DNA of 64,000 nucleotides, taken from NCBI GenBank assembly GCA_963514095.1, contig OY741271.1:13942772-14006771 (forward strand), written 5' to 3'. The stretch is from Eutrigla gurnardus (Eukaryota; Chordata; Actinopteri; Perciformes; Triglidae). The notes beneath the pieces are model-generated. The model was not told where the DNA came from. It did not search any database and worked only from the letters and a program-made list of their open reading frames with translations. The position numbers and the translations under genes are program-made. This document shows, one piece after another, positions 25,901 through 37,579 of the stretch (positions are counted from its first letter, which is position 1; every line of letters starts with the position of its first letter).

Positions 25901-28900
25901 GCCCTACCTTTGCTTTTACCAGAGGCTCTGAGTAGCTATCTGAATCATCAGAGTAGGAGTCAGGGCTGCTTGGTGGCGAGGAGTCGACCTCTACGGGTTC
26001 TTCTTCTTTCACCTTCACATCTGATGATGTGTGCATGCTCATGTCAACGGCCACAGAGTTGGGAGCAGGGTGCTGAGTAGTACAGTGAGGGAGAGATAAA
26101 GCGTGTAAGGTTGCATGACTAAACACATGTAATAGACGATAGTACATTAAAAAAGGAAACTGATTTCGCACACAAACCCAAAACCACAGCAGAGGTTAGA
26201 GAGCAATAAACCACACTGATCTATTTAAATAAAACCGTAACAAGCTACTGCAATTGTTTGAATTATGTGAACAAAGAAGGAATTTCTGCAAGCAATATTT
26301 TTTTTACTACATTTAAACCTAATTTAAGAAAGAAGGAAGTGAAAAGCAACATTTCACTGTGTGGGAGTCTTGTAAGAAACTCCATTGGTTTCTGTAAAAA
26401 ATAATACATCAGGTATAAACACATGTACGGCCACAGATAAAAAGGACTGATAAACCATCAACCCCAAGCCTTTCTTACGGAGTTCTTTGCTCTCTTCTCA
26501 TCATCGTCATCGAAGGAGTTGGCCAGCTCGTTGAACAGACCGACCTCCTCGCAGTTCTTTAGGAAGCGGGTGGGAGTAGGTGTCTGGTCTGGCAAAAGGG
26601 AATCAACAGAGATTGCTAATTAAAGTAACATTTTCACACTTAGCTCACACTCTGACTATCAAAAAACATGTCATGAACGTGTCTTTCAAGCTTGTACATA
26701 TAATGTTGCTGCTGCTGCTGCTAAACAGTCTTCAGGGAGATATCGCTGCAGGGAGATATCAGACAAGCTGTGCATTTGCCTCAAAGGAAAACACTACCTG
26801 CAATAATGACAGAGTCGGTCCTGGGTGGTCCAAATTTCAGTGTCATCTCATGCTTGTGTTTGTGTACAGCCAAGTGGTCCTCATTGGTAAACCTCTGGAA
26901 CAAGTGAACAAGAAAAAAAGAGGAACGATAAACACATTATTTGAAGAAGCCTACGGGAAATTGTCTACTTGTTCTGGTCACTTGAGGAAATAACCTACAA
27001 TACCATAACGCAGATATCACATTGCATAACTGCAATAATCACAGGCAAATAATCTATTGGCGGTGCAGCCCAACACATGCAGCTTGTATTGCATACACTA
27101 TGGAACAAACCATAAAGAGCACTGTATCAGTGGTGTAAAATTCCTCGTGTCTGACAGCACTGAATGGGCCTATTATAGCTGCAGGACATGGGCTCAGATA
27201 TCTTTACACAAACTATAATTATCTAGAAAAAGAAAAAAAAAGGATTGCATGAGACCAGAAATGATTTTAAAAAGAAACAACTGAATGGGCAACGGAAATG
27301 GTTGAAAATGTCAACAAATTGATGAAAAAGTATGAAAACCAATTGCATGGCAAAAGCAAATGAACCGACATATCACAACAGAGGCTGCTAATGCGACCAT
27401 ACATAATATTGTCTAATTAGCCACGGTGTAAAATGTGTGTCTCAGTTAAGTTTGACATTAGCCTATGTTCTGTGTTTTTACTATCAAATATCTACAGTGG
27501 AAGCTACAGGAGGTCTGGCACACGGGCAAATCAGACCTTTAATAGAGAGTACCGACAGCCACCATCTGAGACTTCTTCTTTGGAGAAGTGGCGAGGTGAA
27601 TCAGTCAGACGTAGGAGGAATAATCTTGGCTCTGGAACCAGCCTATTCACCATTCGCTGCAGCCTATTTTTGGGGCTCTGTTGCAGTTGCGAGATCAGTT
27701 GTGAGAGAGTGAAGTGGAAACACAGTCAAGTGTCAAGGGGCTTATTTTTAGTCCGACCAGGCAGCATCACCAATACAACTACATGTCTCATTTGTCTCTT
27801 CCCTCTGAACACGGCGGCTGGATCTAGCAGAGGAAACTATCTCCAACTAATCTCCCTGTATGAGATACTGGCAGCTAGGATTTCCCCTCCCCACACAGTG
27901 AAGCTGGGCAGCATACTGTATAATGGGGGGCTGTTGTTGTTGTTGTTGTTGTTAACTTGGTAAAAGGAAAACTCTGAGCAAAGCCAGGAGTCAATCATCC
28001 TGGTTCTATTATGGGCATGATTCAGACTTTCCTGGTAGACAACTGTTGCTTGTAAAGGCAGAAGTAGAACAGCATTTGGACATAAGGCGCTTGAAACATA
28101 AAGGATGTTCTGTGCCTAAATGCAAAAAAATAAATATCATCAAATAAATATAAATGCAGCACCTCACCTTCATACATGCCTCACCTTTATAACAATCTGT
28201 AGAATCATACTTAAGCTGTATTAAACGGGGTATCAAACTCAATATATTTTTGGTACTAAACAAAATGTATAACAGTTTGTCATCAAATACCTGGGACATT
28301 TTCTTTTTTTTTCTTTGATCAAATAGTTCCATATTTACATACGTTCGTAAGTCAAGTCAATTTTACTTATGTAGCACTATGACACAAGAGAAGTTATTGC
28401 ACAACACTTTTCATATGAAGCAGGTCCAGCTAGCGACAAAGAAATGAACAGGAAGAAGCCACTGGCCACTTACCTGCCCAGCACCAAACTACAGACACAC
28501 ACGACTAACACTAGCTCATGAACATGTAGTGAACATGAACAGTAAAAGAGAGTGAATATTAGATTTACATTTGTCAACATGGATAATGTTGCTCTATGTA
28601 ATGAACCTGTTTGCCAGCATGGCCACCATGACACTTATGCCACAGCTATAAACCAGCACAGTCTGTCATCCATGTCACTTTGCCTTGAAAGGCTTCCATG
28701 TGATTCTGTTGTTTTAACTAGAGACGAAATTAATTAATAATGATATCTACAAATTAAATATGCAGAAACATGTATAAGGAAAGTTAAAATGTTCAGGGAA
28801 TGGATCCCTAGGAGTCCATAATGTTCTGAGATGAAAATAACCAAACAAATCATAATTTATTCATCCGACACACGCATGTTTAGCTGCTTTAGAGGCCTTT

Positions 28901-29647
28901 TGTTCAAACCGCAAATTCCATGTACAACAGATTGCTTCTGATCAGAGAAGGGAAGGGAAGGCGGCTTATAAATCACAAATGCTTCTTAACCACATAAAAC
29001 ACTTTCTTCCTACAGATCCCAGGAAGGACAATCCATCACAAACTCTAAGGATATCACACCCAACTGAACACAGGAATCAGACGGCAAATTCAGCAAAATA
29101 TCAGTCGTGATACTTCCTGTGCTGAACATCATGAGTCCTAGAGCACGCTTCTTTTAATCTGCTCTGATATCAGTCCAAGCTCCAACAATGCACCACGTTG
29201 CTGGCATGTGAGAGCTCTATTGGCACTCAGCTGAGTCACTGCCGTGGCTCAAACCTGTGTCTGCAGGCACTAGAAGTCAACAGTGACAGGTTGAAACAAT
29301 AACTGTGCTCTGATTACTCACCGGAGCTTCCAGTGAGTCATTGTTAAAGGAGACAGCATTGTCTCATAAGACAGCACGGTAGCTAGAATGCTATCTGAAG
29401 CCTATTCAGGGATTTAAAGTCCTCCCATTGTATATATGAAACTTAATTATACCTCTTTTAAAGTAAAATACATGACATTTTAAATAGTTATTTAACTGCT
29501 GGGGAGTACTCATACAAGGGAAAAACTACACCACACCATCACCCACATGCAGACACCTGAAAGCCAGGACGAGGCGAGCCAAGGAGAGAGACGACTTACC
29601 TGTCCACAGCCAGGAGCGTTGCACACAAAAGGTCTGTCGTCTCCCAT
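19911..29647 (-). CDS. atf7: Cyclic AMP-dependent transcription factor ATF-7 (11 coding exons, 483 aa)
   Basis: Coding exons on the minus strand: 29600-29647, 26798-26894, 26479-26588, 25908-26072, 25663-25811, 24109-24202, 23883-24002, 21798-21947, 21055-21243, 20342-20447, 19911-20134. All phases join. The N-terminal C2H2 finger (C9, C14, H27, H31), split across two exons, is followed by QTPTPTR with T51 and T53, the MAPK sites of ATF2/ATF7. VKVKEEEPVE near residue 102 matches the sumoylation-type site of ATF7. The bZIP spans about residues 321-397 (basic RNRAAASRCRQKRK, then heptad leucines). The protein binds CRE/AP-1 DNA as homo- or heterodimers in the nucleus. The start MGDDRPFVC and the end SEPTGSPAPVIQHSS indicate ATF7 rather than ATF2 or CREB5. 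Exon 8 uses a weak GTCAGC donor. The a/b teleost copy cannot be told. Confidence 0.95.
20134..20146 (-). other. atf7: Tandem splice acceptor of the last atf7 exon
   Basis: Reading the minus strand after an uninterrupted T tract, TATAG is followed six bases later by TTGCAG. Both AGs keep frame with the single G left by the previous exon. The proximal site would give YL-V-A-D-E-S-M-K and the distal site YL-D-E-S-M-K. The second resembles human ATF7 better, so I used 20134 as the exon start. Isoforms differing by two residues are possible. Confidence 0.55.
20605..20707 (+). mobile_element. LINE/SINE 3' tail (GGATAAAAGCGTCTGCTAAATG type)
   Basis: TTGTAAGTGGCTTTGGATAA followed by AAGCGTCTGCTAAATG and short AAATGT units is the tail shared by many teleost SINEs and an L2-like LINE. 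Only this tail is recognisable. It lies in the intron between the last two zipper-coding regions of atf7. Confidence 0.65.
21591..21740 (+). mobile_element. Middle and 3' part of the tRNA-headed teleost repeat
   Basis: CTCCAGCTTCCTCCCACAGT, GTGAATGGTTGTCTGTC and CAGCCCTGTGATATACTGGC are blocks of the same repeat family whose head and tail survive at 13123-13227. This copy ends AGATAATGGATGGATG. It lies in an atf7 intron between coding exons 9 and 10. Confidence 0.6.
21948..23882 (-). other. atf7: atf7 intron 8 (noncoding)
   Basis: There is no exon between 21948 and 23882. A TTTTTT run lies at 23258-23277. The right part (23390-23715) is GC-richer and carries a 68-codon open stretch on the minus strand that looks like a dispersed-repeat remnant. 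The TATATCGGCAGGCCT end near 23033-23048 resembles a hAT-type MITE end. Confidence 0.5.
23390..23715. repeat. Probable dispersed teleost repeat (unnamed)
   Basis: This block (minus strand: CTAACATGTTGCCATG, GGATGCAGCGTTGGAGG) differs in composition from the surrounding intron. I recall similar text scattered through fish genomes. It ends in CACTAGTTCTTTGATGTC. The identification is by impression only, and no ends or target duplication were found. Confidence 0.3.
24930..25655 (-). mobile_element. Degenerate L1-clade LINE ORF2 3' fragment
   Basis: With stops and frame changes, the minus strand reads peptides such as FNRTYYALHRRHKIYQNASP followed by a C-x2-C-x7-H-x4-C knuckle (CxxCVGDLLHMLWNC). 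This is the C-terminal hallmark of L1-clade (Tx1/Swimmer-type) ORF2 proteins. Upstream text includes LWNKPDTPKQIADG. The fragment lies in atf7 intron 6 in the same orientation as the gene, and it begins within about 10-20 bp of the exon 6 donor at 25662. It is clearly dead. Confidence 0.7.
26895..29599 (-). other. atf7: atf7 intron after the start exon
   Basis: About 2.7 kb separate the two halves of the zinc finger. I found no supported gene. It holds a decayed SINE-like stretch at 28352-28466 and a short (TTG)n near 27930. The plus-strand 176-codon open frame at 27433-27963 is discussed under rejected items. Confidence 0.6.
28352..28466 (+). mobile_element. Decayed teleost interspersed repeat (TCAATTTTAYTTATRTAGC type)
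   Basis: TCAATTTTACTTATGTAGCA, then AGAGAAGTTATT, ACTTTTCATATGAAGCAGGTC and AACAGGAAGAAGCCAC preserve the order of blocks in a very common percomorph repeat. There is no coding capacity. Family assignment is from memory. Confidence 0.5.
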
Positions 29648-29671
29648 TTTTGCAAAGAGCTTGCAATGTAA

Positions 29672-32600
29672 CTGTGGGAAAGGAGAAGAGGAGAACATTG
29701 TTGCTGCTTTTCTTGTGAAGTGGCAAATCCTGAAAACAACAAAACAGGGATGCTGTGGCTTGTAGTCCTTCGTCTGAGCAGGAAGCCGATTGCTATTTAA
29801 AAATAACCCTGGCAAGGAGGAAAACATGCAGAGAGGCAGCGAGACAAAGTTTCCCTGGTGATACTTCCTTCACACAGGGGGGCTCCTGGTTGGGGAGTGA
29901 GGAGCTGCTTACATGAGAGAACGACAGCTACCGTTTACATAAAAGACACCTCCCTCTCCTGCCTCTTTTTCCCATCACCACTCCCTCTACTCACCTCCCT
30001 CGCACCTCCCAACATTTTTACCTTCTTGTACCCCTCATTCAATCTTCTCTCTATCCCTCTCTCTCTGTCTCCCCCCCCCCCCCTCTCTCCCTCTCTCTGT
30101 CTCTCCCTCTCTCTCAATAACACTTCTTCTATATCAGGGCTGAACAAAATTATCTCTGATCTATTGTCAGATTTAAGTCTAATAATAATGATGTAATGAT
30201 AATTATTTTAAAATACATTCCCTACATTGGATTCCCTCTTCAGGTTGTCTCACTTCTGAATGCGATTGGCTGTTGTAGGTCATTTTAAGAATATACAATT
30301 CACACCATTTAATCATTGGAAATTGCAATGTTATGTATACTGTCTGCAATTCAACTTTACTGTCCTGCACTGTGCTGTAAAAACATAATATTAAAGATTA
30401 AATTGAGATGTAATTAACACAGCATTAATATATGTTAACACTGTAAAAACAGAGGCACATGTGTTTAGCATTGTTGGGCATTTGAATGCAAGGGAAACAC
30501 TTACAAAGCTTTCAACATGCCTATGGACGAAATTCTACATCCCTCTCTTCTCTTCCCGAGTAATGCAAATGTCAAGAGTTAAATATGTACATGCTTATGT
30601 TTGGTTTCTCCTCCTGTTGTGCCTGAAGCTGAAGTGACATAAAATAAAGCTGTGGGGGGCTCACAGTTTCTATCAGCTGTCTCCACAGAGGAGAATAACA
30701 CCTCACAACACCCCCACCCCCAAAATCCCCAACCCCACCGAACCACCCCGAACAACACTCCATGTGAAGACAAACTGTGAAGTTGAGAAAAATAATTTGG
30801 TCGTTGAATTTAAATAACAGTATTGGAGGGTTGTTGATGGCGATAGACAAGGGACATTAATGTTGTAGCACTCTCAACTGGCCCAAAGTGACATCTGGCA
30901 GCTATTACACAACACTGTCCCACTGACAGTACAACAACTACCAACATGCATCAAGGACCTTGCTATGTATACAAGTAGAAACCTTTAGACAAAAGCTCCT
31001 GACTACTGCAATACTCAATCAGGCTTTGCTAAAACACAATTGTGAGCTGAAAAGTAGCGATGGTGTTAAGACTTGATTATTTGAATATGACCCTTGGATG
31101 TCTGTTACGATCCACCTCCAGAACGTGTGTTTTGATTGTTATACAACAGCTGTTGTACTTCTGTGTTGTTTTGACTTGTTTGTAAAACTTGTTTAATCAC
31201 GTTCATTTACTCGAACTGGAAAGAAACGCTAGTCAAACATGTTTCGTATTCTACTGACCACATTAACCTCTGTGGTACCTACAACACGGATTGAGCATGT
31301 AGCCTTACATTATTGAGTGGGACAGATTATTCATTATGTTGGCCAGGCATAAATGTCTGAAAGTTTTCCCAGTGTTGAAGTCAGTATATTTTCCTCCCTT
31401 CTCCCTCCATTTCTCTCTCTGCCGAGGACAGCTGCCCCTGAGCCAACACATGATTACTGAAGCCTTGCGCTGGAATACAACGCTCTCCCATGACACCGGG
31501 CCTGTAACAGGCCTAACCGTTGTGTCTCCAACTCAGCTCAGTCTGTCCGTCGGCTTGCATCGGGTTTGCAAGCCAAAGCCCTGTCCTTCTCCGTGCAGGT
31601 CAAAAAGGCTAGCAAAGCAGAGCAGCCTTACTTCTTGCAGACCAGTCTGATTTCTTGCAGACCTCCCATGCTCTGGAGAAAGGCAACAGGTTGGTGCCAG
31701 GGCCCTCACAAAGTGCTTCCAATCCACTGAGTCTATTTGGGCAGAGATGTGTCTGCAAACGAGATACTCCGTCTAGCTCGTTATACCGAGGGTGTGGACT
31801 ATGTGGGGAAATGGACACATCTGGCGTGAGGAGTGGGAACAGACTTCAGAGTTTACATCATACTAAAGACATGCTAGACATTAACTTGGCTGGCTGGCAA
31901 CAAAGCAAAAAGCGGGATTTCATTTTGTGCGAATTCCACCGTACATTTCAGATGACGGGCGGAAAAAAACATTTGTTTTCATACTTGCCCCAACCGATCT
32001 CTTAACCTGGTTAAAACAGATGTGTTGAATCTTTACTTTGGCATATATTACGTGATTTCGTAGTGGAACCATCTATCTTGAAGGAAATTGAAATTGAAAA
32101 ACTGCAGCACTGTCTGTAATCATCTAGATTTACATGGAGACAGAAGGGAATTGCGCTGTTAATTTATTGCTTTGACTGAAAGAAGTGTCTAACGGAGTAT
32201 AAACTCTGAGAGTAATTAATGAGTCGACACTGTAAAGTTTTACAGCACACAGTAAAATGCTCAGCTTCACGCAGACCTCTACTCTGTGAGGGACAATAAA
32301 TCAGTCTGCTTGTCACGTTAGTCCTGATGCACATGACTGATATTCACAACAAGCTTGGATATCAAGTCCACCTATTTTGCCTCCTTTCGTCCAAGGTGAC
32401 ATGCAGCAAGTCAAAATGCCCTGATTCCGGTGCCTCTCATTGAGCCGCTGCCAAAGTCCCACTGTTAACTTGGATTTCTCCGACTCAGCAGGTGTAGGGG
32501 AACGAGTCCCGGCTATAATCAGCCACAGCCATCCAGTGTTTGATGCAGCCTGCTAGGAAACTGACTAAACAAACCGTATTAATAGCTCGCGCTGCAGCCA

Positions 32601-34404
32601 TGACTGTGGAATCTGAGGCTTGAATTGCCAGAGGGTAGGGGAGACCCCACGAAAAGAAAAAAGTAAAGGAGCGATACGGAGAGAGTGTAATGGAGAAGCT
32701 GCAAAAGTCGTCAGGGATTGATCAATTGAAGGATCATGGATATTTGCTGGATCACAGGTGACGTCCTATGAATGTGAGACCCTATCAGAGACCGGAGATC
32801 TAGGCTGTAACTGGGTGTGTACAACAGCCAATATGTATTTATGTAAGCACAGTGAACCCGAGATTTGGTAAATGGAACAAATGAAATCCTATATCCATGT
32901 CTGCATAACTAACAAGGCCTAAAAGCTAAATCCATGCAGAGCTAGCAGACAATGCAGGACAACACAGGAAGGACCCAGTCAGGGCAGTTTTGTAAAATTA
33001 AATCAAAAACACTGCACCGAGGTTATTAGTGGTCTGCAACTTTTGAAAGCATTTGCCGTGAGGTTTTGGCTCTTATTAATAAAAATATAAATTAAAAAAA
33101 AAAAAGATCATGTCACTTGATGTTTTGTGTCTCAGGCCTGCACAGCCTCTAGTGTTGACATTTATTTTTGCTAAAATCCTTTATGCTTAATACTCAAATG
33201 CATTGTAAGGCAAATAATGAACCTACAAGTCAATAATAAAATGGACTTCAAATCATCTCAGCCAAAGGCATAAAGTACATTAAAAGCATACATGCTCAAC
33301 ATATATTTTTTAAACATCAAATGTATTTTAAAATCTCTTGTAAAAAAAAAAAAAAGAAAAGAAAAGAGAAAATCGAATTTATATTATTACTCAGAGTGGG
33401 TCAAGATGTTTGGTTGGACAAAACCGGCTGCAGTTTTCTCTGGTGTAACTCTATGTGATGGAATGAGGTACATCTCTGCCAAAAACATGACCTACATTCC
33501 TAATGAAGGTGTTGACATGCATGGAGATGCGGATCCTGGGGCGTTCAACAGCTCAAATTGCAATACTATGGATATCATTATTACTTGATACTTCGACTTC
33601 TTTAGAGTCTCTTCTTGCCCAGACCGAGATTATCATCACGTCTGACTCTACCGTCCAAAAAAACAAAAAACAGATGGGCAACTGTTCTTCGTGATGTTTG
33701 AGGCATGTGAAAGAGGTCCATGTCAAACAGAAATCCCTAAAACTTCTGAAATCGTCAGTTACTTCTTCCAGACAACGCCGACCAGCTTTTAAAAAAGTAT
33801 TTTTTAGCTTTCATACGGGCATGCTTAGCCCGGCCTTTTCCCGTAACAAGACCGCCTTTTCTTTCCAGCAATTGGCCATATGCGCGTCAGTCAACGGTGT
33901 GTAACGTGTGCGAGGCTCCGGACCCCCGTCAGTAACTTCGCCCCGCCGAATCTCATTGGTTAGAAACCAGAAATCAACTTTTCGTATCCACGAAAAACTA
34001 ATGGCTAGCTGGCGTGGCTAGCGTTAACAACAGGCCGAACGCGCATTCAAAATGTGTCATAACAGCGCTACTACCCGCTCCAACGATGACAGCTAACACG
34101 CACCGACGCTAATTTAATCACACGCGGGGCCAACTGGTGTGTTTTAGAGCCAACAGTCGCATTCCCCAAGCAGAACAAGGTAGCAGTTAGTAAGTTAGCT
34201 GACTGACACTTGAGTGCAAAGCGAGACAGTGGGTCCCGAATGGGACGCTGTTAGCTGCCACAACAGTTCTGACAATTAAACAGACGTGAACTTTGAGCAA
34301 CAAACGTCAAAAACCGGCGCACGGATCGCTACTTGGTCGCCCTTTCGCGTACTCGTCATTATCGATGGTGAAATTAAAGGGTAATAAAGTGTTTACAAAC
34401 TCAC
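29672..34404 (-). other. atf7: atf7 intron 1 (5' UTR intron)
   Basis: About 4.7 kb separate the presumed noncoding first exon from the exon with the start codon. No exon is recognised. A pyrimidine/poly-C tract lies at 30041-30115 and a poly-A run lies near 33342. The GC content rises from about 33800 towards the promoter. Confidence 0.6.
30041..30115. repeat. Pyrimidine tract with poly(C)
   Basis: A CT-rich stretch is interrupted by a run of about 13 C. On the minus (transcribed) strand it is a GA/G-rich tract within atf7 intron 1. Confidence 0.85.
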
Positions 34405-34500
34405 CCTTGCGCCCCCTCTCTCTCTGGCTCCCCTCTCCTCTCCTCTCTTGGAATTTGACACTCCCCTCCTCGACGTCAAGTCCTCGCGAGATTTCACCTC
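34405..34500 (-). promoter_or_regulatory. atf7: atf7 noncoding first exon and promoter
   Basis: On the minus strand an AAGG|GTGAGT donor at 34404-34403 ends a GA-rich exon that reads back to about 34470-34500, taken as the start region. At 34471-34478 the minus strand has TGACGTCG, a CRE with one mismatch. At 34482-34491 lies CCTCGCGAGA, one base from the TCTCGCGAGA element bound by BANP. There is no TATA box. GCTAGC/GTTAGC motifs lie at 34003-34027, 34190-34200 and 34251-34256. The first exon itself is inferred from the donor and from the upstream position. Confidence 0.55.
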
Positions 34501-34707
34501 AGTTCTCATATCGACAGGAACGGATCCAGACGTTGAAAGGACCGTTTAAACATTTAAACAAAGTAAGATCATTGAACAATATTTTTTAAGACTGAAATAA
34601 ATAAATTGTATTATTCTGTAAGTTTCTCTTTATGATTTACGCCCCACCACGATAATAACTAGTTTTTCCCCTCATCAAAATCGAGGGTCTAAATGTATGG
34701 TGTGCTC

Positions 34708-34752
34708 TTCAGATTGTAAAGCCCCTTGAGGCAAATTTGTGATGTGTTAACT
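34708..34752 (+). repeat. Short teleost repeat tail (TTGTAAAGCCCCTTGAGGC)
   Basis: CAGATTGTAAAGCCCCTTGA, continued by GGCAAATTTGTGATGTG, is the recognisable tail of a frequent fish interspersed repeat. It lies between the atf7 promoter and the asb8 3' flank. Confidence 0.5.
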
Positions 34753-35329
34753 GTCTTCCAAGTTAGTCCCAGGTATGTGTGATTTCTGTTTTATTCTGCA
34801 TGTATTTGTTTATATTTCAAATCAAATGTTTTTTTTTATTACTGTTATGATGTGTCACAAATCACACAATCAAATCAAATTGTTGGAATATTGAATACAC
34901 CTATGAACATTGAAAATGAGGGGGTCATTTGCCCATTTGGCTGTGGTTTCCTTCCTGATATTCTAACCCTATTCTCTCTCCTTGGAAGTGAACTTCCTGA
35001 CTGTGGCAGTCAAAGGCAAAACAGTGCACAAGCCTAAAACAATAGGCAAACACATTGTTAATGAGCAGAAATATAATATTGCTGCAATGGTTGAATTTGG
35101 GATTATGCTAAAACATCTCGTGCTGTATGTTTGAAAATGTATAATGTACTAAGAACAAGACGTGATGTAGCAATGCTTACACAACATCATACATTTCCTC
35201 CAATATGCAAATTCCAATAAACATCTCATTCGGAGGCCTTTTAACAAGGTGAATGTGCATTCAGAGACAAGGTTAGAGAGACTCCTAGTGGATGATTTGA
35301 GAACTGAATGTACCAAAATGTCAAAATGA

Positions 35330-37579
35330 CTCTAAATTCCTCTTTAACAGTTATTTATTTCTCCACTGGTATAATAAATTGTTGTAAAGACTTAAGTCGT
35401 TGAAATATCTCAGGAGCAGTTCCAACAACAGCAACAGCCCTGACTGTAAATATATGATGTGGTTTCTCATTTTTGGCCCTCATTGTAATGAAAGCTCTAA
35501 TTATACTGAATATGCAGTAAGTGATCACAGCTGTATTCAATCCCAATCACTAATGTCTGCACACAAATTCACGTCATCTAGCCTTTTTATTTACTCAATG
35601 AATGTCCATGCTACTGTGTGTTTGCCAGGACCACGTGTTCCTGGCATTAAGTCGATATCAAAACATCGTCATGATGTTCCTGGCAGGTTTATGGAAAAGT
35701 TTAATTTCAAAAGCATTGAGAAATAAGTGCAGGAATCAAAGCAGGGAGAATTAAATCACATTGTATTAACGCTGCAGGATAAGCACAGGTGTAAATAGTT
35801 CAATTAATGATGGCTGAATTCCATTTGGGCTCGGTTTCAGAGTTCTGCTGTTTAGCATGCTGGCTCACTGTGACTTACTTACTGGGACACTGAATATAAC
35901 ATTGGCAATGTCATCAGTAACATCTGTGCTTTTCCTGCTGTAAAAAAAAAAAAAGGCCAATGTATATAAAACTTGAAAAAGTGTTTTCAGTAGGGTTGCG
36001 CCGCCCAGTACTGCTAAGCTTTTAAAGTAGCGTTAGACGTATTATAGCCGTCGTCATTTTAAACAACCTCAAGTAAAACATTTTTTGCAAAGAACAATGG
36101 AGAGAAAAAAAGGAATAGAGTATAATGGCATTTACTTTCTTTGACAGAAAAAAAAGCAGGTGTACAAGATGATATCTAAGGGGTTATTTTTAACAGCAAC
36201 AAAAGCAAGTAAAATCAAGAACAAAATGGTAAAATTTCAGACATATGCCATAACAAACTTAAATACATTTTGCAAGCTTATTGAATGAGTCTTACAAGGA
36301 AAAAAAATGTAGTATTCATGCCATTCTCATATTTCTAATATTTAATGTTTCATTTTAAATAAAGTACTTTTTAAACATATGCTGCAAATATTTTGGACAT
36401 GGGAGCACCTTTGAAAACCCAAACCTTTGCAAGATAAGACTGAAAAGAACCATAGTAGAAATTAAAATAAAAAAAGGGGGGGAAAGAGAATATTTTACTC
36501 CTCCTTGGCAACGTCACCCTTCATTAAAATGAAGCCCAAATAAATTGTAAATCGTATATAACAGCAGGCATGTTGACATCAACTTCAGCGTTGAACATTT
36601 TCAGAGGGTCAGATTAGTATGCCTGGCACCTTTTAGTGAAACCAATGGCAATATTCTGCAACATTGCGTTGTCTCTACACAATGAATAAAACTGTTCCCA
36701 TCTGGCACAATCTTTTCTGTCAAAAGTGTACTTTTTTTTCCTTGGTATTGTAGAAATGATTGCAGTGAGAGTTCACTGAGATGTTATCGAGAGAAAGATG
36801 TCCACTTCAGCTATCATATCCACTAAACAACATTAATTACCGAGCACCACTTCACGATCTGCATCATCATTAGTCATTAGCCCTCAATTGTAAACCTCTT
36901 ACATTTAAATCTACTCTTACAATGAGCATATAATGTGATCACCAAACTCAACATTTAAAATTGACTTAGGATCTGTGACAAAACATAACAGCATTAAGCA
37001 TTATGCAATACTAAGCATTAAAAATAGAAAATATCATACTTATTGTAAATTTTGTGTACAAAAAAAATGTAACAATAAGTCTACTTAAAATGTCAAAGAT
37101 GCATTGGCTCTTTGTAAACAGATGGATGATTGGACATGACAAGATTCAATTCCTATGATGAAGCCCAACAACCCTGATGTTAGGGTTTCTTCAATGCAGG
37201 GTGGGCTGATACTGTTCTTGTCCAGACAAGAGTTACCCAAAAGAGTATACCTTTTTTTTTTTTTTTTATGAAGCAATATTAACTTAATCTTCACACAAAC
37301 AAAACTGATCAAACTTACCAATATGCACTGCTCATTTACACATTGTCCAATCACTAGATTTAAAAAAAACAAACAAAAGAAAACTTGGAGGTTTGCACAT
37401 CTCTCCTGGATCATAAATCTGCACTCATCTGCGAGGTTTGATAAACGAGGAGCAATGTCTGACAATAATAATCAATATAATAATTCAACGGAGACACTTC
37501 TTTGCCAATAAATGTTGAGTGATGAGCTGTCCAATAATCAGCCAGTGAGATCTGAGAGCTCTCTAATGGTTTCATAACC
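35330..37579 (-). other. asb8: asb8 3' UTR / 3' flank
   Basis: AT-rich noncoding DNA downstream of the asb8 stop. Minus-strand ATTAAA occurs near 36338-36343 and AATAAATAA at 35352-35359, so the mRNA could end near either site. There is no other gene signal. A T-run lies at 37252-37267 and an A-run at 35941-35953. Confidence 0.45.

Noticed and set aside
27433..27963. Plus-strand open frame of 176 codons in an atf7 intron
   Set aside because: It is the longest plus-strand frame but shows no recognisable domain, ends in a low-complexity Leu run from a (TTG)n tract, and overlaps another open frame. Its length is compatible with chance in 64 kb.
37323..37511. Small open frames in the asb8 3' flank
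   Set aside because: They overlap A/T runs, lack homology and have no splice or start signals.
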